Source: Acanthococcus lagerstroemiae | Taxonomy: Eukaryota; Arthropoda; Insecta; Hemiptera; Eriococcidae | NCBI GenBank assembly: GCA_031841125.1 | Contig: CM063114.1 | Coordinates: 9,982,001-10,046,000, forward strand | Reading direction: 5' to 3' | Length of the DNA: 64,000 nt | Shown: positions 41,471 through 54,508 of the stretch, in pieces | How the letters are laid out: each line of letters begins with the position of its first letter | Numbering within the stretch: the stretch's first letter is position 1 | Made by a program: the position numbers and the translations under genes | The notes under the pieces: model-generated | What the model was told of the DNA's origin: nothing | Databases searched by the model: none | What the model saw: the letters and a program-made list of their open reading frames with translations, nothing else

Positions 41471-42355
41471 TACGCTCCACCATATGAGACAAAAAAACCC
41501 TATGCGCACCTATGGTGAAAAAATAACTCAGACAAATAAAGAACGTGGTAACACTGAGAAGTTTGAGTGTAATACAGAAACCACGTAACTCCGGGACTTA
41601 CGTTGTATCTGCATTACATTAAAAGTTGAAAAAATTTCGAACGAGTTCCGACTTGATCCATCCTGTTATACTGTTATTGGTAGTGAACGCAAATATCAAG
41701 AAAATTCAACACCGATAATTGGGACGCGTCAGCAAAGTGGCTGACATCTGGTGGACAAATGCAGAAGCTACCGAAACGGAATGAAATACATATCGCGCCA
41801 TCTACTTTACAAATAGTGGCCAAAAGTGGAAGTACACAAAACGGGATGAAATACACTAGCGCTCCACGCGACCGAATACCAGTATCAAAACTAAGTCATA
41901 TCGATACAGTGTTGTTAAACATGACAAAACGAAATGACAAAATAACGAAATTGAATTTTCAAAATTTTGTCATAAGGGCAAAACCTTAAATTTACTGTTT
42001 TTTTTATCAGGACCGCTTCGTCAATGACATAACAAGAAAATGAATCCAATGACAAAATAAAATGATAAAGAAAATTATGTTACGATATTTTGTTTCAATG
42101 ATTACATGATCAACTATGGTAAAGGACATAATAATTGATAACAGATTATGCTAAGCGACGTTGCCATTGGTAGTAGACTATACTAAACGACGTGACAAAA
42201 AGAAAGACAACAGCAAAATAATTTTGTCAAGATGTAACAAAACCATGAAAAGACAAAATGACAAAACTCTAAAGATGACAAAACTTATGCCAAAAAAAAA
42301 AAAAAAAAATGAAATGCTCCTCTGACAAAAAATCATTTTATCTAACAACGCTGTA
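41471..42355. other. Unassigned AT-rich stretch rich in ACAAAA words
   Basis: 42000-42320 repeats words like gacaaaat and acaaaaac, low complexity. Short direct repeats cggRatgaaatacaYa lie at 41779 and 41843. No gene. Confidence 0.5.
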
Positions 42356-43313
42356 AGGTGCAGTGGGGTAATCACAAAATCAGCTGTTGGAGGCAAAGAA
42401 ACATAATATGTGACCGCGCCATCTATTGGTAGATTAAGGCACATCTATTACTTGTATTATACTCACCCGGCCTGAACAATATCAGTGCGCTCGTTTGTTC
42501 TGTGGAAATGTTTTTAACATCACATGTCGAAATCACTCCTAAGTGAAGTGGAGGTGGTTATTTTTCAAAACGGCCGAAAGTGTATCCAGTGAATTTTCTT
42601 TGAAAAGATACTTATCTGTTAATTATCACAAAAGATTCAAGATTAAGGTAAGACCATTGATTTTGAAAATTTTTAATTACATTGGCGGAAATATGTGTTT
42701 TTGCATTTACCCCAAAGAAAAGTCATGCTGGGGCAATCGCAAAATCTATACAATTTTGCATTTACCCCAACCATTTTTTTCAATTTTTTTTTAGGTGTAA
42801 AATGGTCGAAAAATACCATTAAGATAATCGAAATTTTGTATTTTCTAATAAAATACATTTCTACTTATAATAAATCATCATTTTTTAAATTTTTAGCATA
42901 TTTTTTTTTAAATTAGAAATTTTTTTCACTCTACTGAAAAATTTCTTCTCAAGTAGATAACTCCTAGAAATTTTGACCGAACAAAGCTTATGAATGGATC
43001 AAAATTTATTAAATTTTATGTAGAATACCGTGAGATGATCAAAACTGCAAAAAAATAAGGCCTCGCGAAAATAATGTACAATTTTGCATTTACTCCATGA
43101 TGGGATAAATGCAAAAACGTGTTTGAAAAATTTCAAAGTTCCATTTTTCCAAAAAGTTATAAATTTATTGGTACAAAATTTTCCCCATTAAAAGAGAACC
43201 CCTCAAAGTATGTGTGACAGAAATTTGATGTTGATTGGTGCCATAGAGCGGTCATAGTGAGTCGGCAAAGTGTCACTAATCAAAAAGTCGTTTGCCATTA
43301 CCCCACTGCACCT
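42356..43313. mobile_element. TA-flanked TIR element, AGGTGCAGTGGGGTAAT ends
   Basis: 958 bp with perfect 17-bp inverted ends AGGTGCAGTGGGGTAAT and TA on both sides (42354-42355 and 43314-43315). The word ttttgcatttaccccaa and variants recur subterminally at about 42705, 42758, 43082 and, inverted, near 43100 and 43293. No transposase. TA duplication and the AGGT start are shared with the pogo-type element at 18227-19512. Confidence 0.88.
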
Positions 43314-43767
43314 TATCGATATTAGTATCAATTGGAGCCAAAAGTATCTATGTTGGTAGCTCTGTTTGTACAAGGAGGGGATAATTAAACTCATTCATGT
43401 AAAAGACGTGTAAAAGGAGTGATCTTTGAACGCCTTTGGCGTATTATAAAAATCGTTTTTGTAAAAAAGTTGGTTGAAATAACTTCAGCAATATAGCGTT
43501 GAGCTATCAGGATAACAACGAATTACCTCCATGGACATTTTTTAAATTACATGTAATTGAAAATCGCGATTTTTGATCAATGCACAGGCGCAACCAGAAC
43601 TTTTTTTTGGAGGGAGGGGGAGTGGAATTTAGAAAATTCGTCTCCCTCCTTTAATTTGGATGCTATTGCTTTGTAAACTTGTTGAATATTCTTTACTGCA
43701 TATTAACTAAATATTATTAGGTATTAAAGTGGGGGGGGGGGGGAGGCGCAAGAAGAAAACAAAAAAA
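43314..43767. other. Unassigned stretch ending in a 13-G run
   Basis: Contains aggcgcaaccagaac at 43587, a word found inverted near 46190 (ggttgcgccc), and a run of 13 G at 43731-43743. No gene. Confidence 0.5.
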
Positions 43768-43845
43768 CTGCTTTCGCTTCGCGAAAGCAGTACCGACTTT
43801 TCGGCCTTCGGCCGAAAAGCACTCGGAACTCGCTTCGCTCGTTCC
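43768..43845. repeat. Three consecutive hairpins, two with 10-3-10 geometry
   Basis: 43768-43790 is CTGCTTTCGC-TTC-GCGAAAGCAG. 43797-43819 is CTTTTCGGCC-TTC-GGCCGAAAAG. Both have perfect 10-bp stems and the same TTC loop, with six bases between them. 43825-43845 is GGAAC...GTTCC with the loop tcgcttcgctc. A partial version of the first (CTGCTTTCGCGAAGCG) occurs at 3673-3688. Confidence 0.9.
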
Positions 43846-43864
43846 TCGCGAAATCAAGACACTG

Positions 43865-44000
43865 TCGACACGTTTTAAGTCGTTAACGTTTTAAAAAACG
43901 CAAATGTCGACAAGGACTAGTGGTATTCGGCTGAAATGTTTAAGGCCATTCACGTTTTAAAAAACGCAACTCTCGACAGGGAATAGTATTATAAAAATAT
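43865..44000 (+). repeat. Two copies of ACGTTTTAAAAAACGCAA with flank
   Basis: ACGTTTTAAAAAACGCAA begins at 43878 and again near 43956, each followed by a tcgaca word and a similar sequence (aggactagtggtatt / gggaatagtatt). The period is about 78 bp. ACGTTTTAAAAAACG is itself near-palindromic. Confidence 0.8.
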
Positions 44001-44460
44001 AAAACTACCCGGCTATCAAAATTAGAGTTCGTATAAATTTGAAATCGATACATTCAAGGCGGAAACGTGTAAGACCGAAACATTTGTATAATACAACAAA
44101 ACTACGCGGCTATCAAAATTCGATTTCGTATAAATTAAATCCCAAACAACATCGAGTACATAAGTCGCCTTGCGCTTCTTATGCTGAACTTAAATTGAGG
44201 AAACTCGTGAACGACTCAACCGATTGTCATCAAACTTCCACCAATACAACTTCGAGTACTTCTCTATAATGTACCAAAATTTGGAATCAAATGATTCGAT
44301 AGTTCCTGAGATTTTTGTGCCACAAATTTTTTCCTCAAGGAAAAACTCACGAACGGCTCGACCGATTGCCTTTCAAAAGCTTATTTTAACAACTTCGAGT
44401 ACTTCTCCATAATATACCAAAATTTGGAATCAATTGATCAAAGTAGTTTCTGCAAGATTT
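44000..44460 (+). repeat. Nested tandem duplications
   Basis: aaaactacScggctatcaaaatt with cgtataaatt occurs at about 44002 and 44096. A longer unit, aaaactcRYgaacgRctcRaccgattg through acttcgagtacttctc and taccaaaatttggaatcaa, occurs at 44202-44315 and 44343-44458. Confidence 0.85.
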
Positions 44461-47400
44461 ATCTTCCATCAAAAATTAAAAGGTGTTACATTATTATAAA
44501 TATTTTATTATATATATTTAATATATTAATATATTATATAGATAATAAAATTACTATATATTATATAATTAAGGAAACTGAAATTCAGCCACTATTACAG
44601 TCGTGTTCTAAACACTCTGAAACGCAAAAAAAAACATTGCCCCCGCCCCCAACTTCACAACTGTGACGAGTGTAATACCTCCCTTTTCTTCGAAAAGTCG
44701 GTAAAACTAACAAAAAATGTCACTTTATAATATTCTCAGTTTCCGGAGATTGACCCATAGTCCGAAGAAAAACGAGAGTGGTTCCAAACTAAAAGACCAA
44801 GGAGAATCCCTTTCCCCTACCCTGCAAAAAATAGGTTTGAACCTATTTATACCATCAACCACAAACGATAGCATAAAAACCATAGAAGGAGGAAGGGAGA
44901 AGGACGAAAAATCGATCTGCTCCTTTTCAAAATGTGAAAGGAAAATTATTTTGTTATATTAGGAAAAATTACGACATTTGGCTGAACAAGTCATAAGAAT
45001 TTCCCCAAGTTTTCATTTTTGAACAGTCTCCGTGAGTGGAATATTTTGACTTTGTTATCCTCTGAAAAGGACAGAGAATTCTGCGCACGTAACAAAACAT
45101 AAAAATCTGAAATTTCAAAACTAAACAAAACCTACGGTTGGGTCCAGTAGGAGGAGAATGAAAACGGAAGAAAACTACACGAATCTACACTGAAAATTGT
45201 CGTTCATCTCTGATAAAAATGGTTGAAATAATTTTAAAATAGTTCTAAATCGAATCGGTAAACAGAGACCAGATCAAATGAGAGGGACAATCTCCCATAA
45301 CCATTTAATTTGGCGGAGAGGGGGGGGGGTGCACTGAAATAATATAAAGAAAAATTGTGAGGAAGTTGACTAAAAATAATGGAAAACAACTAAAATCTTA
45401 CGTACAGAAAAACTGTCTATATCTGCCCAAAATTGACCAAAACGACAGAAAACTACTAATTCGAACCAAAGGTGATCAAAATCACTAGCACCTTGAAAAC
45501 ATGTCGCAGACAGATCTGCAACCACGGGAGAGCATTTTCATGTCTCGGTTTTCATATCGACGCGACTACAGTCTGCAACCGTGCTGGTATTGTTGCTGCG
45601 TGACTGTAGTCTGCAGCCATGTTATTAATAATATGTCAGACACTAAACCGAATTGTCACCATCATGAAGAGCAAATAATACGGACTGGCTTCACGTAGGG
45701 GGGGGGGGCGTAACGGTTTTCGCTCAAGTATACCCATGGCTGGAAGATAAATAAATTTCCATGGAAGTGTCAACCACTGAACTGAACTATCACCATGAAG
45801 AGCCTTGATTTCGATTCTCGCCACAGGAGTATAACGCTCTAAAAAAAACAACACTTTTTTCGTTTATGTGCCAAAGCTCTTGATCAGCTGTTTTTTTTTC
45901 GTGATGCTCTATAGTAACGCTCAAGAAGACACTTTTGTTTCGTTGATGTGCCAAAGCAAAACATGAAGTGTCAAAAAAAAAAAAAAAAAAAAAAAAAACT
46001 TGAACATGGGTGAAAGCTTGATTTGGTACCTAATACCTATTTTCATGAGCTGTAACTTTGTACAGCCCTACGACGCAACGTAACCGCATCGGGCCGTCGG
46101 CATTTTTTCATTTCAAAGTCGATTTTGAAAATATTCCGAAGAATTTTTTTTTGGTGGAGGGAGCTATAGCCCTCTAGCCCTCCCCTTGGTTGCGCCCATG
46201 TTCCAATGTGTTGCGCGTTACTTAGTTTGTGTTAGTGTGTTACACCAGCGCTACCTAGGCAATGTTAACTTCCCAATATCAAACGAAAAATTTTCAATAA
46301 TAGAGCATAGAGCTGCGGGACTGCAGTTTGCAGCTTCGCAGTTTGAAGCCTCCTCGAGTAGAGAGTTTGTGTTTTTTTTTTGCCAAAAAATGTTTTTCAA
46401 CTTCTTCTTTCTACCTAACATGAGTTTGTTTGTTTGTTTTTTTTTTTTTACAAGGATGAAACGCAAAATAGCCGTATTTTCGACAATCTTCGTAAATTTG
46501 ACAATATGGACGCTATTCAGCGAAAGGGAACCGACTAGCAAAATCCATTTTTCAAAAACACGTGATTCGAAGTTCAAGAGCCATGTAGAAACTATATGAC
46601 ATAGCGTTTACAGATAAGCTTTTTTCAACGTGAGTACACATTTTTGAATCGGGGGTCCAATTTTGAAAAATTCTACTTTTTACACTCTTTTCAACGATAC
46701 TAATAATTCATTTTGTTTACAAATATTGGTTGGTTCCCTTTTGTTGAATGGCTTCCAAATACGAGTATGTATTTTAAGAAAAATCATATTACCCCAAATC
46801 TGTGAAATAATATGCAACATGAAATAGGGCTCAAAATGCAGAGATTTTTCTGAAACGTAAACATTTTTCAGCACTTTTGGGATCAGAGATGACCTAAAGA
46901 ATATGCATCCCCCCCCCCCAATACAAAAAGTAGGGCTGCAGATTTTTTTCTGGTTTTACGCGCTGGACTGAAAGTTTAAATATGTCTCTTACCCCCCCCC
47001 CCCCCCTTGAATAAAATAAAATCTTCCGACACCATTGAAGTCACATTATATTCAATTCCATAGGAGTACACCCCTTCCTTTGCTACGCCAGCTGTGATGA
47101 AAAACTGATGCAACGATTTCGAGAAAATGATTAACATTTCGCGAAAGCTTGTTCCGAAATGAAACCTCCTGCTGAGATTTTGTAAAATTGGCGAAAATGA
47201 CGAATAGCGTAATGAAAAATTTAGGCTGTACGCTTTGGCACGCTCCATCAATTTTTTTCACGTATTATTCGAGCATTCGTTGAGGCATATACAAGCTTTT
47301 ATTGTTACGCCGTGCACGCTCAATTTCCTCAGACATCGGGAAAGGAAACAGAGAGAAGAACATACGTAGAGCACTCACTTCTACTCCGACGATGAAATTT

Positions 47401-49274
47401 AAAAGGCTTTAATAGTTTTGTTCTCGCCGAGAGTGTAGTATACACGCTAAAATGTAAAGTACCTTTTCAAGAGCATTAATAGGATGGTAACAGATGGAAA
47501 TTCTAATATCCAGAAAAAGAGGAAATCAACCGTAGCGCGGTCCACCTGTTGACGCAAATTGAACTTTCACTTCGCTTCGTTCATCCGAACGTTAGATAGA
47601 GCTGTTGTTGTTTGACTTTGACGGTTTATTTTAGCGGCGGCGAGGCAAACTTCTACGCTGAAAAATAAACGTAAATATTTAATTAAAAAATAGCAAAATT
47701 ACAGAGCGAAGTGGTAAATTTTTGCTGCGAGATAGTAAATTCGATTTGCGAACTTCGTTAAAAATTCAAGTCAAATTTAATGGCGCCGGCCGCGGCTGCG
47801 TTCAGGCTTCTATAGATTTCCCGGCTGCTGTTGGTTTTTAAAATGTCATTCAAGCCGTGGTGTCGGGGTAATGCCTTTCAGCAGAGACTGCGAAATCGGT
47901 AATTCAAACCGAAACTCCGAAGGGGATCTGAAAATTAACTTTGCGCGAATGGAAATTCAGAAAGCAGTCAAAAGGTTCGATCTTCGCGCTGGTATCGAGC
48001 GGCCTTTTCCCCCCCATTAGCTACATGTTGAATCGAATTACATGAATCCTTTTCTACGCATTGCATATATTCTGATTGGATGGGACCGGCCGTGACACCG
48101 AGACACAGTGTAGGAAAGGGAAAAGTTTGGCGAAGTGCAACGGGTGCCTTGATGCTGGGTTTTCCAGAATTAGTGAAGAGATCTGAAACCGACGAAGCCA
48201 CTCTCTCAACTCGAGTTTCCGAAGAGACGCAGATGGTACAGCAAACTTGGGAAATGATTCCCCAATCAGTGATGAGAGTTCTAACTTTTTCAAAAATTGA
48301 GAGGAGGAAATTAGTTTCAGAACATGGATGCAGGCGTGAGCTTAAAAGTAGCACTTGTGGCGATCTTTATGCGTTGGGAAATTCCAAAGTTGATCTAATT
48401 TTCAGATTTTGAATTCAAACATCTTTCTAACTAATATAATGCGAAGCAAAATCACCATAATTTTAAGGCCTCTTGAACGCCACTGAAGAACTGCCACTGT
48501 GGCGATTCATCAACCATTCAGGAAGCTCCATGGCAAATTACCACCAGTACCTGAACATTATATCATGTTTGAGAAATCGGTGGCAATCTACATATTGGCA
48601 GCCATTTTGCTTGAAAAGAGTTTCCTATTGCGAATCGCCTCAGTGTCCATTAGGTGGCGTTTATGAGGCTCTAAAAGTGTGTGGCTATTTTGTGTCACTT
48701 TATGTCAATGGGTTACTTTAAAAGTTCCAAGATCAACTCTCGATTTTGAAATTACAAAATCAACTAGCTCATCTGACAAGTTCTAAAACAATTTTCCAAC
48801 ATCCCCATTTCTAAAATTTCGGTATCGAATTTTATTTTTCTAATATCGAGATCGATTCCTTCATTTAACAAATTATAGATTTGACATAATTTTTCAAGTT
48901 CTGAAAGTGACCCCTCATTACCAAAATTCCAAAACCGAACCTTCTCATTTTTCAGATTTTGAGAGTCATTGAATACGAAATGAGAAAAGGGACTCGTGCT
49001 ACACGCTTGAAATTTCTTAGAAAAGTGAAAAAACTTGAATTACGTATTTTCTGAGTCAAATGCAGATACGTTTCTTAAAAGTGGTTATTTATGATTACGG
49101 AGGGAGTAAGAGAGGATTATTATTATCTATATATATATACACAGGGTGGTGCATGAGAACTCGCACCAATGTAATTTGCCCTACAGTGCGTGCCCAGGAT
49201 GCCCTAGCGTATACTATAGGTATAGGTGTTATACAGGTGGACCAGGAGAAAACGCACCAAATGTGCAAAGCGAT
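44461..49274. other. Long unassigned stretch
   Basis: About 4.8 kb without a recognisable gene. It begins with a very AT-rich segment (44490-44575). G or C runs of 10 or more occur at 45320, 45698, 46909 and 46992; an A run of more than 25 at 45973. The overlapping frames at 47968-48412 on both strands are in locally balanced sequence but show no motif. Confidence 0.5.
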
Positions 49275-50545
49275 GAAATATTCTTCGGGAAAAATCTCCG
49301 ATGATTTCCAAGGAATTTTATCAGAAATCTTCAAAAACAATTTTCAGGAAAATTTTCCGATAATTTTTAGAGAATTTTATCGTAATATTTGGAAAGGTTT
49401 TCGAAGAATTTTATCGAAAATCTTCAGAAAAAATCTCCAATGATTTGTAAGGAATTTCATCGGAAATTTTTGGGGGAAGAAAATTCCGGTAATTTCCGAA
49501 GAATCTCATCGAAGGGAAGAATCTTCGACGATTTCCAAAGAATTTCATCAGAAATCTTCGAGAAGATTCCTCTGATTTCCAAAGATAATTTCACATGAAT
49601 TTTATCGAAAATATTAGGAAAAATTAACGATCATTTTCATCGGACATCATATTGAGTAAAACTCCGATGATTTCAATGGAATTTTGTCGGAAATTTTTTG
49701 GAAAAATCTCCAATGATTTCAAAGGATTTTCTCGGAAATTGTCGAGAAGTATCTCCGATGATTTTTGAAGGATTTCTCCAGAAAAAAGTTTCGATAATTT
49801 CCAAAGATTATCATTTGAAATTTTTGGGATAAATTACCGATGATTTCCGAAGAAGTTCATCACAGAAATGTTCGGGGAAGATCTCCGATAATTTCCAAGG
49901 AATTTTATGAGTAATCTTTTAGAAAAATTGCGATAATTTCCGCAAAATTTCATCGCTCTGATGATTTTTGGAGAATTTCATTGGAAATCTTCAAAAAAAC
50001 TTCCAATGTGTTCCAAAGAATTTCTTCAAAAATCTTCGGGAAAATTTTCTGATAATTTTTGATGAATTTCATCAGAAATATTCGGAGAAAAATTCCGATG
50101 GATTTTGAAGAATTTCATCAGAAATCTTCGAGAAGAATCTCCGATGATTCTTAAGGAATTTCATCGGAAAGTTTTGGAGGAAAATTCCAGTAATTCCCGA
50201 AGAGTATTAAGACTATTTCCCACTCATTACGATGGGATCGGAGATTTTCCCCGAAGACTTTTGATGAAATTCCTTGGAAATCATTGGAAATTTTTTTTTT
50301 GAAGATTACCGATGAAATTCTCCGAAAATTAGCGGAGGTTATTTTCAAAGATTTCTAGTGAAATTTTTCTCAAATATTTTCGATAAAATTCTTCTGAAAT
50401 CATCGGAAATCGTCGAGAAAAATTTCTACCGATTTCTGAAGAATTTCATCAAAAATCTTTGGAAAAAATTTGTGATCCGATCGCATGAGTGGAAAATAGT
50501 CTCAGTTCTTCGGAAATAATGATGAAATTCCTTCAAAGATCATCG
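49275..50545. repeat. Degenerate self-complementary satellite around GATTTCC..GGAATTTCATCGGAAAT
   Basis: Units like tccgatgatttccaaRgaattt followed by atcggaaatcttcg repeat about every 55-60 bp for some 1.27 kb, with many substitutions. Each unit is partly its own reverse complement (tccgatgatttcc / ggaaatcatcgga). From about 50230 the units run mainly in the opposite sense (ttgatgaaattccttggaaat). No coding potential. Confidence 0.85.
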
Positions 50546-51634
50546 GAGGAGTACCGAACCCCGGGCCCGAACTTTCAGTGGGGCCCGATATTTTTAAAAG
50601 ACCTGAATTTCAACACTTACGGACGGCTACATCACACTGTACATAAAACCAGCAATCACCCCTTACACCATGAAAAAGACCTCTTATCCCGTAGCTTATA
50701 ACTTTTTCCCATCTGACAAAAGAACAAAATGAACTGGAAGGAGAGGGGGGCCTATGGAAATTCCCCCGGGCCCTCTTTTTCTCTCTTCGGGGCTGCTTTC
50801 TCAATTATTTTCTCGCTACCAAAAAGCTTTTTTTCGGAATGCCTTGCTTTTAGAGCCGGCTAGGACTTATCTTTAGATTTAAGGATATTTGGGCTCTACG
50901 AGAAGTTTTTAAGATTTTTTTAAAGATTTTCAAAATGTCAAATATTTTTTGAAGATTTTTGAAATTTTTCGCGTAAATGTTCGGAAAACAAAATTCCTCA
51001 TAGGGTTGTGCATGTTATGGGAGCTTAAATAATGTAAGCAACAACTAAAAGGAATAAGGCTGAAAGATCAATCAGGAATCATGAACGTATTTTTATACAG
51101 TATATTGCATCTTATAGCTTCGGTGCGAGAATTTAAAAAAATAAAGAAATAAAGAAAGAAAAGAAAACTGAACCTGGAACCCGGAAAAGAAATGCTGAAA
51201 ATGGATGTTTGAGGGGTCCGACATGCCAGTTTTTTAAAGGATATTTTGTTTATTACCGGAGGATTTTTCGTGATTTTTAGAGATTTCTTGTGGTTTTATT
51301 TTTATTCTCAGGATTTTTCATGCTTCGAGGTTGGCAGGTCTGTCGAATGTAAATTTTGCATATTAGCCAGTGCTTTACGCACTTCCTTACTTGATCCGAT
51401 GTTCTGTAAGATTTCTTTCATCACCATTTGATCGCACGCTCGTATATCCCTTTTCAACCCCCCCCCCCCTCCAGTTTAATTAATTTTTTAAGCTCGCGTA
51501 ACTTAATTTGATCATACTGGTCCAGAATGGTTTTGCTCCTTATATCAGATCTCCTCACAATGCGGTGTTTTGTTTTCACAATAATTTTAATAATTTCTCT
51601 CCTCTGCGTGTCCGACTACCTCATTGATTGAACC
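50546..51634. other. Unassigned non-coding stretch
   Basis: No gene. A 12-C run lies at about 51458-51469. Confidence 0.5.
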
Positions 51635-51962
51635 CCCTATTGACCAAATCTACTGAAATTTCGCTTACTCAGTTGCGGAAATTTGAAATTTCCGCAAAAA
51701 ATTCGAGGCAGATGCAGAATTCGGGAGCAGAACGTAGCGATTTTTCTGATTTTTCCGCTGCAGTATCTGCAGCGTCTCCAGAATTCCTGTCCATTACGTT
51801 GCGTTACGCTGCGATTATCTAACCCGCGGCGGGCGCGGAATTTACAATTACGCTGCATTCAGCAACTTAAAATAAAGCCGCAACTGATGCGTAATTTAAA
51901 TATTGAGGCGTTCAGCTGCGAATAATGAACGTGCCTCAGTAGGGGATATTGTGGAATTTCTG

Positions 51963-52072
51963 TTCTGCCGCGACTTTATCTGTTCTGCATCAATAGTGGC
52001 TGACGCAGAATAAAATGTTCTGCGGCGACTTTATTTGTTCCGCATCAGAAGTGACTGACGCAGAATAAAAGT
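51963..52072 (+). repeat. Two 55-bp tandem units
   Basis: 51963-52017 and 52018-52072 both run ttctgcSgcgactttatYtgtt ... tgacgcagaataaaa. About 85-90 percent identical by eye. Part of the left subterminal region of the candidate element. Confidence 0.9.
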
Positions 52073-53922
52073 TGAGGCGTTCTACCGCGACTATTCACAT
52101 TCGCGGTAGTAACGATTAGTGCGAAATATGAAAGTCGACACGTTCTCTGCGATCCTATAACTGCTGCTGATCCAGAATTTATTGGCAGTAGCGTTTAGAA
52201 GCTGCAAATACAAAGCAGTGGCTGATGCGGACTTCATTATTGGAAGTGCTCCAGTGTGATGTGTATTCAATCTGCTGCACAGAATTTTTCTTAATATAGG
52301 CTAAAGGTACCGCAAAATTCAATAATAAACAATAAAGGATCTGTAGTAATAATCCTCCCTTTAAACCTCCCTAAACCTCCCTTCCATCCTCATTGTCACC
52401 AAGAAAACATATCTGTAGAACAAATTTTTTTCTTGTGTCTCAAAAAATTCAAATCGTTTTGAATTTTTATTGACGCTCGGATCATTTTTATGGTCTCTGA
52501 TCATTATAATGACGTTGTTCTGTGTACACGTTCTTTATTATTGACGCAGCGCTCGAAATGATTGACCACGTATAGGTAATTCGCGTTAGTTGCCTCTAGG
52601 AAAAACGGTACATCCCTGCATTTTCGGTGCCTTTCCAATAATACGACGAATATCCCGATGAACAGTTTCATTGTGGTTGCCTTGAAGTTGTGAAAGAGGA
52701 GATATTATATTAAACTACCCAAAACCACAAAAATAACGGAAAATCGATTTTTTGACAGACCACGTTTCACCAGTTTCACCTTTCATGTACGAATGTAAAT
52801 GTAACGCAGTGCGCGATGATTTGGTTTCCCTATGTAGTCCCCGTATGAATAATGCAGTTATAGGGGGGAGAATTCCGCAGCCCCATAAGTTGATGACAGA
52901 CAGAAAAAATAGTAGGTAACAGTATAGCAAAAAATTTTCCTAGCATTTCATGTAATTTTCCATCTGTGTCCTCTTCCCCCTAGTCCGTCCCTTAAAGTAG
53001 ATATATTTGTCCGAGGCACCCTGTTGTCAAGAGTGGACATTAAAAATTTGAAAACCTGAGTATAAATACCTATTTTCACTAACTCGAGCACCCGTAACCC
53101 ATTCGATAATTTGAATGCGTATAAATTGGAACGAAATAACTGTCAAACGACCGTTCGCAATTCACTTTATTTTACTTATGGCAGTGAGGTGTCGTCAAAT
53201 TATCAAATATTTGATAACTGAACGGAAAAAGTCATCCAAGACCGATACAATAAGACATTATGAAAATCGAAAATGTTGACAAAAATTAATGTCGGAATTG
53301 AAAGTGTATGTCAAACCCGGTGTGACCAGATCGAACAGAAATTTTTTGAACGTAGAGAAAAGCCCTTAACATAGGGACGTTATATGCCTTTCTTTCTTTA
53401 CTATTTTCCAATACTGCAGGCTGCGTAGCTGCCGGTCACTTAGCGTCGCCGAAGGCTAAGTCGTCGTGTGATGTGTCGGCCGCTGTCCCGCTGTCAGTTT
53501 CGAAATAACGATAAACGAAAGTTTCGTGCAATTTCCAATCTTGCTAATGAAGAGAGGAACAAGTGATCAATTTATTTGATGAACTTGGTAAGTATTTACA
53601 TTACCGGTAGCTGGTAGTACTATCTGACATCGGTTTCATATTGCACTGACATTTGTGTATTTGCATGAACACAGATTTATGACGAATGTATGTAATCGCA
53701 GTTCCAAAGTGCCCATTGTCCACTATTCAGCGATCCAAGTCGTCAGTTCACTCGTAAGTACAGTATTCATGTTTCAATATGCACGTTCAAAGGCTCGAGC
53801 ATGGTGCAGGAACTTTCTGCTTGACGACTATTTTGGCAAAATTGCACTCATATGACGAGCGTGCACTAACGAATGTCACGCAACAAATTTCCTTAACGTA
53901 TCCGCATTTAATCAATGTACAG

Positions 53923-53969
53923 TACCGTTGAATACGTTCATTCTGAACGTATGAACGTATTCAACGGTA
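53923..53969. repeat. Perfect 19-bp hairpin TACCGTTGAATACGTTCAT
   Basis: Arms at 53923-53941 and 53951-53969 are exact complements with a 9-base loop. Confidence 0.92.
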
Positions 53970-54508
53970 TTCAGAAATGAGATGTCGCTACTGCAAGATG
54001 CAGCGTACCGTTTTGTCAAATTCAAATTAGATTCTCATTTCGGCATCGGTTTTGATTAACAAAAAAACTGAAGCCAGTCTCAAGTTCTGAAATGTGGTAC
54101 ATGGTACAATTGACTAGTTCATGGATGATTGCTATCGCAGACTTTGTGTTCATATTTCTTTTTGGAAACGAAATAAATCCGAAAATATCAGAACTCTAAC
54201 GTCGCGAATCAAATAATGTGAAACTGATACAAATGAAGTCGGTGGCTGAATGAACGAACCTCTAGTATTTATCATTGGTAGCGCGAATAGTTTGTTGTTG
54301 ATAGGATTTCGTTGAACTCATTGCAGTTTCTGAAGTCAGTGGGCGGGTGTTTTTCCCTTCATGTGAAATTTCCCGTACAGTAGCGTTAGAAAGGGTGAAT
54401 TCCAAATTCGACATTGTGAAAATCAATCTGATCTCAAAGTTCCTGGTTCAGAGTATTTCTTTGGCTGCATGTACATTTTCATAGAGGGAATCAATATGGT
54501 GATTATTA

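Noticed and set aside
43768..43845. Bacterial terminators or bacterial contamination
   Set aside because: Surroundings are AT-rich with the same repeats as the rest of the window, no T-run follows the stems, and a partial copy occurs at 3673.
43587..46197. 2.6-kb element bounded by GGCGCAACCA inverted ends
   Set aside because: Only about 12 of 14 bases match, no target duplication, and several other repeats lie between; more likely two separate element ends.
46186..46599. 137-codon plus-strand frame
   Set aside because: Low-complexity stretches (runs of T), no motif, and a minus-strand frame of similar length over the same DNA; no evidence of coding.
47968..48412. Overlapping 110-128 codon frames on both strands
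   Set aside because: Balanced composition makes chance frames longer; neither translation shows a recognisable domain. Left unassigned.
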